A stretch of 64,000 nt of DNA, taken from contig JAJNNC010000013.1 of assembly GCA_021730635.1 (NCBI GenBank), positions 124,001 to 188,000 on the forward strand, given 5' to 3'. Source of the DNA: Catalimonadaceae bacterium JC749 (lineage in GTDB: Bacteria > Bacteroidota > Bacteroidia > Cytophagales > Cyclobacteriaceae). Positions 36,194-46,830 of this stretch are shown here, piece by piece. Numbering within the stretch: position 1 is the stretch's first letter; each line of letters begins with the position of its first letter. The position numbers and the translations under genes were made by a program. The notes under the pieces were generated by a model that was not told the origin of the DNA, made no database searches, and saw nothing but the letters and a program-made list of their open reading frames with translations.

Positions 36194-37681
36194 TTATGAT
36201 ATTAGCTTTTGATGCATTTTTTTACCCTCTCTGACGATGATGTCTATAATCTCCTCAATATCTTTTTTAGATGTTCTGAAGTTAACGATACAGCCCCGCA
36301 GGCAATATTTTCCGGCAACAATGGCATTGGATAAAAATACTTCGCCTCCTTGTTGCAAGGTATTCAGCAGGGCTTGATTTAATGTGTTTAAATAGGTCTC
36401 TCTCTGGTCTGTAGGGCGTAATCTTTCTGAGGGCACATATCGTAGGGTAGTAATACTAAGGTGATGCGTGATGGCTTCCAGTTCGGGATGTGCTTTCGCC
36501 AGATCAAATAATAGCTTTGCCAGCTGAATGTCTTCTTCAATGAGCTGTATGTAACCTTTTCTCCCTACCTGTTGCAGGGTGAGCCATACTTTTAAAGCCC
36601 TGAAACCCCTTGAATTCTGCAGTCCGTATTCATAATAATTCTGGGATACGGCTTCGTCTTTGTTACTGAAATTGTAATACACCGGATGAGAACTGAAGGT
36701 CTCAATCAGATGGTTCGGGTCTTTCACCAGGGTACACCCTGCCTCCAGGGGACAATACAACCATTTATGTGGATCAAGCGCGATGGAATCTGCTTCCTCT
36801 ATGCCTTTGAAGAGCGGTTTTTGGGCTGGGCTGATAGCAGCGGGTATTCCATAGGCGCCATCCACATGAAACCATAGTTGGTAGGTTTTGCAAATAGCAG
36901 CAATGCCTTCCAGGTCGTCTACAGCGCCTGTACTGACATCTCCGGCGGTGCCTATCACCATGATCGGTTGGTAGCCCTTCTGCAGATCATTTTGGATGGC
37001 TTGTTCCAGCAATGCATTGTCCATCTTTTGCGCATCGTCTGTTGGAATCCAGCGTATGGAATGGGTACCCAACCCAAACAAATGACTGGCCTTTTCTATC
37101 CAGGTATGGGTCGTTTTCGAACAATAGACGATCAATTTCGAGGACGCACCCGATATACCTTCTTCTTTGATGTTTTTGGGAGCTTTGGCAGTTCTGGCGG
37201 CTAGAAAAGCCGTAAAATTCGCCATATTACCGCCACTGACCAAGATTCCTCCATATTCGGGTGATACTCCTATCAATTCGGCCAGCCATTGCACGGTTTG
37301 TTTTTCTATGGCAGTGGCCATAGGGCTTAGTATCTGTGCGCCTACATTGGGATTCACGGTGGCAGCCAGCAAATCGGCCAAAGCCCCTAATGGAGCGGCA
37401 GAGGAAGTGATATAGCCTAAGAATTTCGGATGTCCGTTGAACAGGGAGTGGTCGAATAACAGCGTAGCAGCGTGAGCCAACAATTCATCCGGAGCCCTAC
37501 CTTGATCCGGAAGCGAAACATGGCCTATTATTTTTTTCAGGTGCTGGGGAGATTCTCCGGGGGTAACACGTTTGTCAGGGAGGGTATCTAGAAAATGAGC
37601 AACGGCATCTACCAGCTGGTATCCTATTTTTCGGAAGGTTTCCGGGCTGATTTCAATAGGTGTATCCCTGTTTTTATTCAT
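36194..37681 (-). CDS. PLP-dependent group II decarboxylase
   Basis: This 495-residue enzyme has the PLP-binding Lys306 in LDPHKWLYCP, preceded by GWFHVDGAYG-like FHVDGAYGIPA, as in aromatic-amino-acid and glutamate decarboxylases. VSGGNMANFTAFLAAR is the conserved region for cofactor phosphate and substrate contact. The family includes L-DOPA/tryptophan, histidine and diaminobutyrate decarboxylases; the sequence suits the aromatic type but substrate cannot be fixed. It is a cytoplasmic dimer in known cases. It stands alone after a long intergenic region, and no exporter lies next to it. Confidence 0.9.
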   Translation of the reverse strand: MNKNRDTPIEISPETFRKIGYQLVDAVAHFLDTLPDKRVTPGESPQHLKKIIGHVSLPDQGRAPDELLAHAATLLFDHSLFNGHPKFLGYITSSAAPLGALADLLAATVNPNVGAQILSPMATAIEKQTVQWLAELIGVSPEYGGILVSGGNMANFTAFLAARTAKAPKNIKEEGISGASSKLIVYCSKTTHTWIEKASHLFGLGTHSIRWIPTDDAQKMDNALLEQAIQNDLQKGYQPIMVIGTAGDVSTGAVDDLEGIAAICKTYQLWFHVDGAYGIPAAISPAQKPLFKGIEEADSIALDPHKWLYCPLEAGCTLVKDPNHLIETFSSHPVYYNFSNKDEAVSQNYYEYGLQNSRGFRALKVWLTLQQVGRKGYIQLIEEDIQLAKLLFDLAKAHPELEAITHHLSITTLRYVPSERLRPTDQRETYLNTLNQALLNTLQQGGEVFLSNAIVAGKYCLRGCIVNFRTSKKDIEEIIDIIVREGKKMHQKLIS

Positions 37682-38562
37682 TCTGTTGTTTTTTATGGGT
37701 AGAGAATTCTAAAGACAATCTCATTTTTAATTTCTGCTTGATGCATCCAAAGCAAAGGTTGAATTGGGCTTTATCCAATGCGCTTATCTTTCATTTTTAT
37801 GGAGTAGCAGAATCGGCTGATCAGACAATAATGGCTATTGGGTACTACCTTCAATCCCTTTAAAGCAATATAATCTATTTTACCTTTTACAAGATGAGTA
37901 TCCTTGATGATAATTTTGTAACCTCAGCTTCAAACCTGTCTGAAAGCTGAAAAATATCTTTATGCTGTATTTCAAATAGATCGGTAGGGGAGGGAATCAG
38001 TATCCTTTGGCTTACCACTATTGGGATAAGTCGGTGATAATGAAACTGGTGGCTAAAGGTTTCCCTTCACGTAAATGGATACGACAGAGGAAGTATGCCA
38101 TTAACAATTGTACTTATTATATTATTTATATGACTATGTATTGTGTAACATAAATATAATCTGAATATAATCCTATACATGGAAATGTTACTTCCGGGGG
38201 AAAGCACACGTAAAAATGATCATGCTTTTTTTTGCCTTCCAAAAACGAAGTACAATTTTTGCTATTCCAGTTCGCTGTATCTTCTGAGCATATAATTTTG
38301 GTATTAGAATAGCAAATTGTGGAATATAGCTATCATTTACCCTTTGTTTTATTTGTCTATTTCCTGATTTTTTCACTTCACTAAAATATTCGCAAGGAAG
38401 GCTAATATTGGAAAAATACTATTTTGCTTGATTGTAGGCAGCATGGCTCACCCTCATTTGAATGCTTTTCATAAAGTGTAAGGATCGCATTCTTTGCCGA
38501 TTTTTTTCTCATTAAATCATTCATAACTAGCATGTTATGCAAACTATCATAATGCTTAATCC
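37682..38562. other. Gene-poor AT-rich stretch of 881 bp
   Basis: No frame here has a recognisable domain or natural composition. Short frames on the minus strand (38188-38376 and 38402-38587) look random. The part from 38100 to 38180 is very AT-rich, with ATATAATC repeated at 11-bp spacing near 38153-38172. It is the largest unexplained gap in the window and should contain the promoters for the two diverging genes. Confidence 0.5.
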
Positions 38563-39708
38563 ATGCGATCAGCTCTATATGCCACATTCTTATGCCTTCT
38601 TTGGACCGCCACGGTGATACTGGGAAGCCAGCCAGCCAAAGCCCAAACGTATGGTATAAGAAAGTATTCCCGATTTAACAAAGCGCCAGTTGCACACAAA
38701 AAAATAGAAAAGAAAGGGGTGCCTCTTTTACTAAAGAAAAAATTGTTTGCGAACTATGTCAGGGAGTATATCAGCTTTGGTATTGCTGCTCATGGGTTGA
38801 ATTATATGGGTGACATTGCCCCTGAACCCGGATTCTTTACGGTAGATTATTCTTTGGCCAAGCTGGGCATGGGTATGTCAATGGCAGCCCAGGTCAATGC
38901 CAGAACAGCTTTCAGGACAGAATTGATGTATGGCAAGATCAGCAGCAGCGATTTTGAAGTGGCCAACCCGCTGGACCCTCAGGCGGTTTATCGTTATATC
39001 CGAAACCTCCACTTTAAAAATAGTATCAAAGAAATCTCTCTGATAGGTAGTTATGATTTTATCGCCAACAATCGTCCCCTGGTTTTCCGTCCTGTGATCG
39101 CTCCGTATGCTTTTACGGGGCTCACCTTCTTTCATCATAATCCTAAAGCGCTGGTGCCCATGGAAGCTACGCTGTCAAACGGTGAAACCATCATCCCTGA
39201 GCAGGCTGGTACCTGGGTGGCTTTGCGTCCATTGAAAACAGAAGGACAATCCAAGCCTTATTCCAACTTTCAGATCAGTATTCCAATAGGGATGGGACTG
39301 CGTATGAGAGTATCCGACATTGTTAACCTGGAAACAGAACTGGGTTACCGGTATCTATTTACAGACTACCTCGACGATGTGAGTGGAAATTATCCTGATA
39401 AAGGAAGTTTGGATAGTGATCTGGCCAGAATACTCTCCGATCGCTCACAGGAAGTTACAGACGCGCTGACAGGAGAGATCAGAAGAGATCGATTACCTGC
39501 CGATTCTCCCCTCATGCGTCGTTTCATTTCTTATACCGGCGCCGATGGAAGAGTGTATACGGTCTTCTCAGGCTATGGACAACCCAATCAGATCAGAGGT
39601 AATCCCAAACTAAATGACGGTTTTCTGGTCACCTCCATGCGATTATCCATTATTCTGGGGAAAAGCCCCATAGCTAACAAAAATTCTTTTAGAAAATGGA
39701 AACGTTAA
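38563..39708 (+). CDS. Exported protein, possible outer-membrane barrel
   Basis: The 381-residue protein has a signal peptide (cleavage near PAKAQ). A short basic region follows and then alternating segments such as YISFGIAAHGLNYMGDI, EISLIGSYDFIANNRPLVF and LETELGYRYLFTDYLDDV. These, together with a penultimate aromatic-containing strand (SMRLSIILGK), resemble small DUF6089-like outer-membrane proteins of Bacteroidota. No enzymatic motif is present. It is flanked by a large gap and a convergent GNAT gene. Function unknown; structure assignment is moderate. Confidence 0.65.
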   Translation: MRSALYATFLCLLWTATVILGSQPAKAQTYGIRKYSRFNKAPVAHKKIEKKGVPLLLKKKLFANYVREYISFGIAAHGLNYMGDIAPEPGFFTVDYSLAKLGMGMSMAAQVNARTAFRTELMYGKISSSDFEVANPLDPQAVYRYIRNLHFKNSIKEISLIGSYDFIANNRPLVFRPVIAPYAFTGLTFFHHNPKALVPMEATLSNGETIIPEQAGTWVALRPLKTEGQSKPYSNFQISIPIGMGLRMRVSDIVNLETELGYRYLFTDYLDDVSGNYPDKGSLDSDLARILSDRSQEVTDALTGEIRRDRLPADSPLMRRFISYTGADGRVYTVFSGYGQPNQIRGNPKLNDGFLVTSMRLSIILGKSPIANKNSFRKWKR

Positions 39709-39731
39709 ACCTTCCATAAGCCTTTCAGCTC

Positions 39732-40214
39732 CTACAGTTCCTTAAACATGATATAGGCGTCAACAAATCCTAAGCGGAGATGCCTGAAACCTTTCGGTAT
39801 GGTGCCTATGATGGTAAACCCGAATTTTTGCCAAAGATGTACCGCTGTTGTATTGGTACTGACCACTAAATTGAACTGAATGGCATTAAATCCCAGATGC
39901 GCAGCATTTTGGATGGAATGTTCACATAACAACTTACCCACGCCTTTTCCCTGGGCTTGGGGATGCACCATATAACTGCAATTGGCAATGTGCGAGCCCA
40001 GATCAATCTGATTGGGTTTGAGGATATAAGTACCGAGGATGTCACCCTTGTCTTCCGCTACATAAGTTCTCATATAGGGAGCAAACCAGTGTTTGGCTAA
40101 ATCTTCTTTCCGGGTGTTAGGATCAAAAACATAAGTGTCGCCAGTCTGTATCACCTGATGGAATATAGACCAGACCGCATCATAATCTTGTAGATGGGCT
40201 TCCCTGATAAGCAT
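39732..40214 (-). CDS. GNAT-family N-acetyltransferase
   Basis: Read from ATG 40214 the protein has 160 residues. It begins MLIREAHLQDYDAVWSIFHQ, and the acetyl-CoA pyrophosphate loop is VHPQAQGKGVGKLLCEH (Q/RxxGxG/A type). The C-terminal part NTTAVHLWQKFGFTIIGTIP is the usual substrate/CoA region. It is close in style to the RimI/phosphinothricin-acetyltransferase-like proteins. An upstream start at 40247 is less likely. Substrate unknown; it is a cytoplasmic enzyme without a neighbour of the same strand. Confidence 0.85.
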   Translation of the reverse strand: MLIREAHLQDYDAVWSIFHQVIQTGDTYVFDPNTRKEDLAKHWFAPYMRTYVAEDKGDILGTYILKPNQIDLGSHIANCSYMVHPQAQGKGVGKLLCEHSIQNAAHLGFNAIQFNLVVSTNTTAVHLWQKFGFTIIGTIPKGFRHLRLGFVDAYIMFKEL

Positions 40215-40457
40215 CTCTGTATACTTTTTTATAAACAAACATAACAATTAACCTAAAAAGGTATAGACAAAAAACACACCTTGTTATCAAAAATTTGAGG
40301 CCCCCTTATACTTTCAATCCCACTGCATTCAGCTAACCCTCCAGGTTCTTCTTCTCCCAATCAGACATTCCTCCATTCAATCATGGTCTTCCGGCAACTT
40401 TTCTGACAATCCTAATGCCTCCCGGTGTTTTATTTTGTCAGAAAACTTGACATAAAA

Positions 40458-41387
40458 ATGAATACGATGAACTTACAAAGAAACATGAGTCGCGTCTTAT
40501 CCTGGCTCCTCCTTGGGATAGCCGGCCCCCTATATGCCCAGCATCCCTTGAATAACCTTGATGAAGAAGGCGTCATTCTAAAAGGATACGACCCTGTCGC
40601 TTATTTTACAGAACAGAAAGCGGTCAAAGGGAATCCACAGTATCAGTCTACCTATCAGGAGGCAGTATACTACTTTGCTTCTGCCGAACACAAACAGCTA
40701 TTTGATCAGAACCCTGTCCGGTACGAAGTACAGTTTGGAGGCTACTGCGCCTACGCAGCCTCCCTGGGCAGAACTGCCGATATTGATCCTGAAAATTTCT
40801 GCTATGTTCAGCAAGATGATCAGGGGGTAGAAAGACTTATCTGCCAGCACAACCAACGGGCCCAGGATGGCTGGGAGAAAGATGCGGCCGGTAATCTGCG
40901 GTTGGCCTATCAGTATTGGCCGGAAATCGTGAAGCATCAGGGCAAGCAAATTGTGACAGACGAAGAAAAAAAATTCTATAACAACATAGACAAAGAAGGG
41001 GTCATTTTGCAGGGATATGATGTGGTGGCCTACTTTACAGAAGGAAAACCCGTGAAGGGAACCCCTGCTTATTCTGCCCGATATGAGGGGGCCACCTACT
41101 GGTTTGCTTCAGAAGAACATCAAACGCTCTTCAAAAACCAGTCGCGGCAGTATGCTCCCCAATATGGTGCTTTCTGCGGTTATGCCATGAGCTTGGGCAA
41201 AATACGTCCGACAAATCCGGAAATCTTTCAGGTGGTGGAAGGACGTCTGATCCTGCAACATACCCAGGATGCTTATGAGCTCTTCAATAAAGATTTGCCT
41301 GGAAATGTGGAGAAAGCGGATGGCCACTGGCCCAAGGTGCAGGCTTCCCATGCCGGTAAAAAAGTAAAGTTTGATAAAAGATCTTAA
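40458..41387 (+). CDS. Secreted protein with two YHS domains
   Basis: The protein has 309 residues from ATG 40458; ATG 40467 or 40485 are also possible. A signal peptide ends near LYAQ. Two YHS-type domains follow (about 35-145 and 180-300), each opened by GYDPVAYF or GYDVVAYF and closed by FGGYCAYAASLGR or YGAFCGYAMSLGK. It is a tandem duplication of the fold seen alone at 1037. The FCGY/YCAY Cys is retained in both copies. It leads an operon with the GlcG/HbpS-like and SMP-30-like genes, 20 bases apart, so metal or heme binding is plausible. Confidence 0.83.
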   Translation: MNTMNLQRNMSRVLSWLLLGIAGPLYAQHPLNNLDEEGVILKGYDPVAYFTEQKAVKGNPQYQSTYQEAVYYFASAEHKQLFDQNPVRYEVQFGGYCAYAASLGRTADIDPENFCYVQQDDQGVERLICQHNQRAQDGWEKDAAGNLRLAYQYWPEIVKHQGKQIVTDEEKKFYNNIDKEGVILQGYDVVAYFTEGKPVKGTPAYSARYEGATYWFASEEHQTLFKNQSRQYAPQYGAFCGYAMSLGKIRPTNPEIFQVVEGRLILQHTQDAYELFNKDLPGNVEKADGHWPKVQASHAGKKVKFDKRS

Positions 41388-41407
41388 CCCTTAAACAATC
41401 TTTCACG

Positions 41408-41896
41408 ATGAAAAAGATACTTCTTTTCCTGGCATATGCCCTTTGCTTAAGCGCAAAACTGTCGGCCCAGGTCATAGACACCAAAGCGCTGTCACTGGAG
41501 GCTGTCAAGAAGATTGCGACAGAAGCCAGAAAATACGCCATTGCCCAGCAAGCACCCGGTGGTTCGGTCGCTATCGTGGACGCTGGCGGTTCATTGCTCT
41601 ATCTCGAGCGTTGGGACAACACCTTTGCGGCCTCCGCCATGGTGGCTTACGAAAAAGCACACACAGCAGCCTTGTTTCGTTTTCCCACCAGAAAATTTGA
41701 AGAAGCCATCAAACAGGGACGCACTCCCCTGGTCACAGTAGGCTACAATTTTCTGGAGGGGGGCGTACCCATCCTGTATGAAGGCCAGGTGGTTGGGGCA
41801 ATTGGTGTGAGCGGTTCGGCCAGTGCCCAACAGGATGTGGAAATTGCCGAAGCCGGCTTAAAAGCTTCATTTGATGTTCCAACAGTCACTGAGTAA
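41408..41896 (+). CDS. Exported heme-binding-like protein (GlcG/HbpS family)
   Basis: This 162-residue protein has a signal peptide (cleavage near LSAQ) and a GlcG/HbpS domain with QQAPGGSVAIVDAGGSLLYL, AYEKAHTAALF and VGAIGVSGSASAQQDVEIAEAG. HbpS of Streptomyces is an extracellular heme-degrading sensor protein, while GlcG homologues are of unknown role. It sits between the double-YHS gene and the SMP-30-like gene, separated by 20 bases and 1 base respectively. The three encode secreted proteins and are clearly one operon. Confidence 0.85.
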   Translation: MKKILLFLAYALCLSAKLSAQVIDTKALSLEAVKKIATEARKYAIAQQAPGGSVAIVDAGGSLLYLERWDNTFAASAMVAYEKAHTAALFRFPTRKFEEAIKQGRTPLVTVGYNFLEGGVPILYEGQVVGAIGVSGSASAQQDVEIAEAGLKASFDVPTVTE

Positions 41897-41897
41897 G

Positions 41898-43556
41898 ATG
41901 AAAAGGTTTGACATGACCACAACACACTACATGATAGGCATACTGACGCTTCTGGTATATCCATTGGTTGCACAAGAATCGGTAGAACTGGCCATCGGCA
42001 AAGCCGATGCGGTAGTGGACCTGAGAACACCGGAAGGCACTGGCTGGGTCAAAGCCCAATGGAAGTATAGTGATGCTTCTCTGCAGGCTGTCACTTTTCA
42101 GGCTCCGGGACCTGCTGCCGATGATACCTTGGCTTTGTATCCGACAGGCCCGGAAATTTCAACCTACGATTTATTTCCTAAAGCGGGGGAGGCTGATTTT
42201 GACGATACAGGCTGGGAAATACTCGACCCTGCAAGCCTGGAGCATCGCCGGGGCACAGGGCTGTTGTCTTTCAACTGGTACCGCCTCCATCTGACCATAC
42301 CGGAAAGAGTGGGCACGTTTGGGACGGAAGGCGCTACGGTTGTCTTTGAAATCGTAGTAGACGACTATGCTGAGATATTTGTAAACGGTGAGCTGCAAAA
42401 AACTTATGGTCAATCGGGAGGCGGGGTGGTCAAAGGTTGGAATGCCAGAAACAGAGTTACCCTGACCACCCAGGCCAGGCCGGGGGAAACCTTTCAGCTA
42501 GCCATTCTGGGGATGAATGCCCCACTTGCTGATTTGCCGGAAAATTATATCTGGATACGCTCCGCCACCCTGGATTTTTACCACCAGAGACCCGTCAATC
42601 CGGATTGGCTGGATGTAGGACAAATTGTAAAAATAGATTCACAGCTGGATCATATCCTGGATCCCAACGAAAAGATGGAAAAGGTAGCCACCGGCTTTCA
42701 GTTTACGGAAGGACCGGCCTGGCATCCGGAAGGATTTCTGGTTTTCAGCGATCCCAATACCAATGTGGTGTATGCCTATAAACCACTCAACGGAAATGTG
42801 GAGATATACCGGAGTAAAAGTGGCTACAGCGGAATCAACATCGGTGACTATCATCAGCCGGGTTCGAATGGATTGGCTTTTGATCCGCAGGGCAGACTGA
42901 CCCTTTGTCAGCATGGCAACCGGCAGCTGGTGCGCATTGAGAAAAAAGGGCCCTTGACGACCCTGGCCCATCAATATGAGGGAAAAAGGCTTAACAGTCC
43001 GAATGACCTGGTGTATCGCTCCGACGGGGCTTTGTTCTTCACCGATCCGCCCTATGGATTGCCCAAGGTGTTTGAAGATTCTGCTAAAGAAACGGGTTGG
43101 TCGGGTGTTTATGCCCTCATCGATCAGCAATTGAAGCTGGTGAGCACCGATTTAAAAGGCCCCAATGGGATTGCTTTTTCTCCCGATGAAAAGTACCTGT
43201 ATGTGAGCAACTGGGATATTACCGACATTCATCATACCAAAGTCATCATGCGGTATGCGGTTGCCCCGGACGGTACGCTAAGTGAAGGGATAACCTTTTT
43301 TGATATGAACCAGACCGATGGGGAAGAGGCCCTTGATGGCATAAAAGTAGATGACCAGGGCAACGTTTTCTGTGCGGGTCCGGGGGGTATCTGGGTGATC
43401 TCTCCGGAAGGAAATTATCTGGGCAGAATCGTAACCCCTGAACATGCCGCTAACATGGCCTGGGGCGATGACGGACGGACGCTGTATATCACAGCTACTT
43501 CCAGTATTTACAAAATCCGGGTAAAAACGGGCGTGAAACTCCCGGTTAATATTTAA
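41898..43556 (+). CDS. Secreted SMP-30/gluconolactonase-like protein with N-terminal beta domain
   Basis: Read from ATG 41898 the protein has 552 residues and a signal peptide (cleavage near LVAQ). Residues about 30-235 form a beta-rich, jelly-roll-like region similar to the ligand-binding part of glycosidases (VDDYAEIFVNGELQKTYG). Residues about 250-545 are an SMP-30-type six-bladed propeller with FTEGPAWHPEG, NSPNDLVYRSDGALFFTDPP and PNGIAFSPDEKYLYVSN, which hold the metal-binding Glu, Asn and Asp. It may hydrolyse a lactone outside the cytoplasm. It starts one base after the GlcG/HbpS stop. Confidence 0.85.
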   Translation: MKRFDMTTTHYMIGILTLLVYPLVAQESVELAIGKADAVVDLRTPEGTGWVKAQWKYSDASLQAVTFQAPGPAADDTLALYPTGPEISTYDLFPKAGEADFDDTGWEILDPASLEHRRGTGLLSFNWYRLHLTIPERVGTFGTEGATVVFEIVVDDYAEIFVNGELQKTYGQSGGGVVKGWNARNRVTLTTQARPGETFQLAILGMNAPLADLPENYIWIRSATLDFYHQRPVNPDWLDVGQIVKIDSQLDHILDPNEKMEKVATGFQFTEGPAWHPEGFLVFSDPNTNVVYAYKPLNGNVEIYRSKSGYSGINIGDYHQPGSNGLAFDPQGRLTLCQHGNRQLVRIEKKGPLTTLAHQYEGKRLNSPNDLVYRSDGALFFTDPPYGLPKVFEDSAKETGWSGVYALIDQQLKLVSTDLKGPNGIAFSPDEKYLYVSNWDITDIHHTKVIMRYAVAPDGTLSEGITFFDMNQTDGEEALDGIKVDDQGNVFCAGPGGIWVISPEGNYLGRIVTPEHAANMAWGDDGRTLYITATSSIYKIRVKTGVKLPVNI

Positions 43557-44009
43557 TAAAGTATGGTAAACCATAGCCAATAATGACAAAAACATGAAAC
43601 AAAACGGAAAATATTTTGATCTATCTGCCACTAAGCCTGATCTGAGTCATCTGACCATAGCTGAGATATATGTTTTTTTAACTGATGCGCTTCCTGACAG
43701 CACATGAACACTCGCTATGAAAAAATCGGGGAAGACCCCACAGAACTGAGCTAATGTTATCAAAGAACTGCTGAGGATGTTCGACAGGGATATGTATATG
43801 GAAACCGTAGTACTTAAGAAATCAGGGGGATTTTTAGCATCAAGAGATAGTCGACTCTGTGTCAGATGCTACAATTCGCAGGTTTAAATGAACCACATTT
43901 TACACAAAAGTGAATCTGAGAGCTACCTATAGAGATTGTACTTCTTTCCAGTAAGATCACTATCTACCATTTGTGATAGTACATGTATGGTCACCGTTGC
44001 ATGAGAACA
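43557..44009. other. Intergenic stretch, 453 bp, perhaps degenerate
   Basis: It contains a palindrome TATGGT-AA-ACCATA just after the SMP-30 stop and several broken short frames (for example 43594-43707 and a shifted continuation to about 43890). I recognise no domain. The short frames could be the wreck of a small gene or chance. Confidence 0.4.
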
Positions 44010-44906
44010 TTAATTCAACTGCCTATATTCATTTGGAGTATAGCCTACATGTTGCTTGAACATTCGGCTGAAATGCTGGGAATATTTAAAACCTAATTCA
44101 TATGCAATTTCATTGACTGTTTTGCTGGTGTCAAAAATACGTTCCTTAGCCACGTTGATCAACTTCAACTGTATATATTCCTGAGCAGATTGACCAGCTT
44201 CTTTTTTTACCAGGTCGCCAAAATAGTTAGGCGACAAATTCAATTCTCTCGCACACCAGGCTACGGAAGGCAACCCAATTGTCTTGGGTTTGTCTGTCTG
44301 AAAATACTCATTCAACAAATGCTCAAACTTTTCTAATATTCCCTGGTTGACATTATCCCGGGTAATAAATTGGCGGTCATAAAAACGGATGCAATAGTTT
44401 AAAAACAGTTCAATATTGGATACAATTAGTCTTTTGCTGTGCTTGTCAACGGCATGTTCCAATTCATATTCAATTTTAGAAAAACAGTCCAACACAATTT
44501 TTCTTTCACGTTCTGATAAATGAAGGGCTTCATTGGATTGATAACCAAAAAAAGTATAATCCTGAATATGTCGGCCAAGGGAAGTGCCATGGATTAGATC
44601 AGGATGAAAGATAAGGGCATAACCTTTCGGCTGATAGGTCTCTCCAGGGTTGTCTACACTCACTACCTGTCCGGGTGCAATGAATACCAGCGTTCCTTCC
44701 TGATAGTCATAGGTATGCCGTCCATACCGCAGATCACCGCACTTGACTTCTTTTAGGAAGACAGTATAAAAACCAAAATACATATTAGAAGCTTGCCTTG
44801 GGCTTGCCTTCGACACATCCACTACGCTCACCAGCGGGTGAAGCGTTTCATTGTTGTTGAATATGTTGTAATCGCTGATAGTCTCAAATCGTCTCAGGTT
44901 ATCCAT
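44010..44906 (-). CDS. AraC-family transcriptional regulator
   Basis: The protein has 298 residues from ATG 44906; a TTG 21 bases upstream is less likely. Its N-terminal part is a cupin-like sensor (YDYQEGTLVFIAPGQVV). The C-terminal third contains two AraC helix-turn-helix units (WCARELNLSPNYFGDLV and VNEIAYELGFKYSQHFSRMF) ending VGYTPNEYRQL. It is divergent from the aldo/keto reductase at 45064, with 157 bases between. Such AraC regulators often control redox or stress enzyme operons, so it is the likely regulator of the cluster from 45064 onward. Confidence 0.9.
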   Translation of the reverse strand: MDNLRRFETISDYNIFNNNETLHPLVSVVDVSKASPRQASNMYFGFYTVFLKEVKCGDLRYGRHTYDYQEGTLVFIAPGQVVSVDNPGETYQPKGYALIFHPDLIHGTSLGRHIQDYTFFGYQSNEALHLSERERKIVLDCFSKIEYELEHAVDKHSKRLIVSNIELFLNYCIRFYDRQFITRDNVNQGILEKFEHLLNEYFQTDKPKTIGLPSVAWCARELNLSPNYFGDLVKKEAGQSAQEYIQLKLINVAKERIFDTSKTVNEIAYELGFKYSQHFSRMFKQHVGYTPNEYRQLN

Positions 44907-45060
44907 ATCTCTATTGTTTTTAACCAATTCAAAGTTAGCACTTTATTTATTTCTTCATGGATGAGTATCCCCTGATCAGTAATAATGGTAGAAATGTCAG
45001 TAATCTATATACCATCCAGGCAAATAAATAATTAGACCTTTGCATAGTAAATACAGTTAA

Positions 45061-45915
<855 letters not shown>

Positions 45916-45942
45916 TGCACAACATAACCAAAAAAGAAAATT

Positions 45943-46794
45943 ATGAAGAATCTACTGTATGTAATCATTTTAGTATCTGCCACGCTTTCCACCCGGTCAA
46001 TTGCACAAGTGAACTCTATTTTTCCAAAAGGTGAAAAAGCGCCTAACGTACATCATACGGGAGATGTGTGGCTTAGTCATGTGAGCGAAGCTGACGATAC
46101 TTTTAATTACAGTATTTCCCAGGCCGTCTTTGCATCCGGTGCCAAATTAGATTGGCATATGCATCCTGGCGGGCAACAGTTACTCATTACGGAAGGTACC
46201 GGCTATTATCAGGAAAGAAACAAGCCGGTACAAATCGTTAAAAAAGGAGATGTGGTTAAATGCCTTCCTGGTGTGGAGCATTGGCACGCTGCCACACCCG
46301 AAACCGGCGTTACCTACATTGCCATCACAGGGAATCAACCCACGCAATGGTTGGAAAGGGTGACAGAGGAAGCATTTAATAGCATCAATCTAACTATTAC
46401 CAGCAGTAAGAATGTGGAACAGGAAATCATGGATATTTCCGGAAAGAAGTGGCAATGGATGGCCGATAAGAATGTAGATTCCCTTGCTATACTTTTTCAC
46501 GATGACTCAAAATTTGTCCATATGAGTGGAACCTGGAATAAGGAAAGGGAGCTCGATATTATTAAAACCGGGAGTATTTGGTACAAGAATGCGGAAGTAC
46601 ATGATGTTGCAGTAGAACTTATTGACGATACCGCCATCCTTTGGAACCGCATTACACTGCAGGCGGTGGTTCGGGGCAGTGAGGTGTCGAATGAGTTTAC
46701 GGTGACCGAAATCTATAAAAGACAAGACAATGATTGGAAGTTGTTAGACTTAACTTTTAGCAGCGTGCGGGATACCCACAGCATAGAACATTAA
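45943..46794 (+). CDS. Exported cupin-NTF2 fusion protein
   Basis: The protein has 283 residues and a signal peptide (cleavage near SIAQ). Residues about 30-145 are a cupin with LDWHMHPGGQQLLITEGTGY and GDVVKCLPGVEHWHAATP, giving the His/Gln/His metal site. Residues about 155-280 are an NTF2-like (DUF4440) domain with WQWMADKNVDSLAILFHDD. The cupin half is similar to the whole protein at 51116, and the NTF2 half is similar to the whole protein at 46831. This is a fusion of two separately encoded modules of the same cluster. Function is probably redox-related. Confidence 0.83.
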   Translation: MKNLLYVIILVSATLSTRSIAQVNSIFPKGEKAPNVHHTGDVWLSHVSEADDTFNYSISQAVFASGAKLDWHMHPGGQQLLITEGTGYYQERNKPVQIVKKGDVVKCLPGVEHWHAATPETGVTYIAITGNQPTQWLERVTEEAFNSINLTITSSKNVEQEIMDISGKKWQWMADKNVDSLAILFHDDSKFVHMSGTWNKERELDIIKTGSIWYKNAEVHDVAVELIDDTAILWNRITLQAVVRGSEVSNEFTVTEIYKRQDNDWKLLDLTFSSVRDTHSIEH

Positions 46795-46830
46795 TAGCCT
46801 TTAATTGTAAAAGCAGTTAACATTATCAAT

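Noticed and set aside
43560-43580. TATGGT-AA-ACCATA palindrome as a terminator
   Set aside because: The loop is only two bases and no T-run follows.
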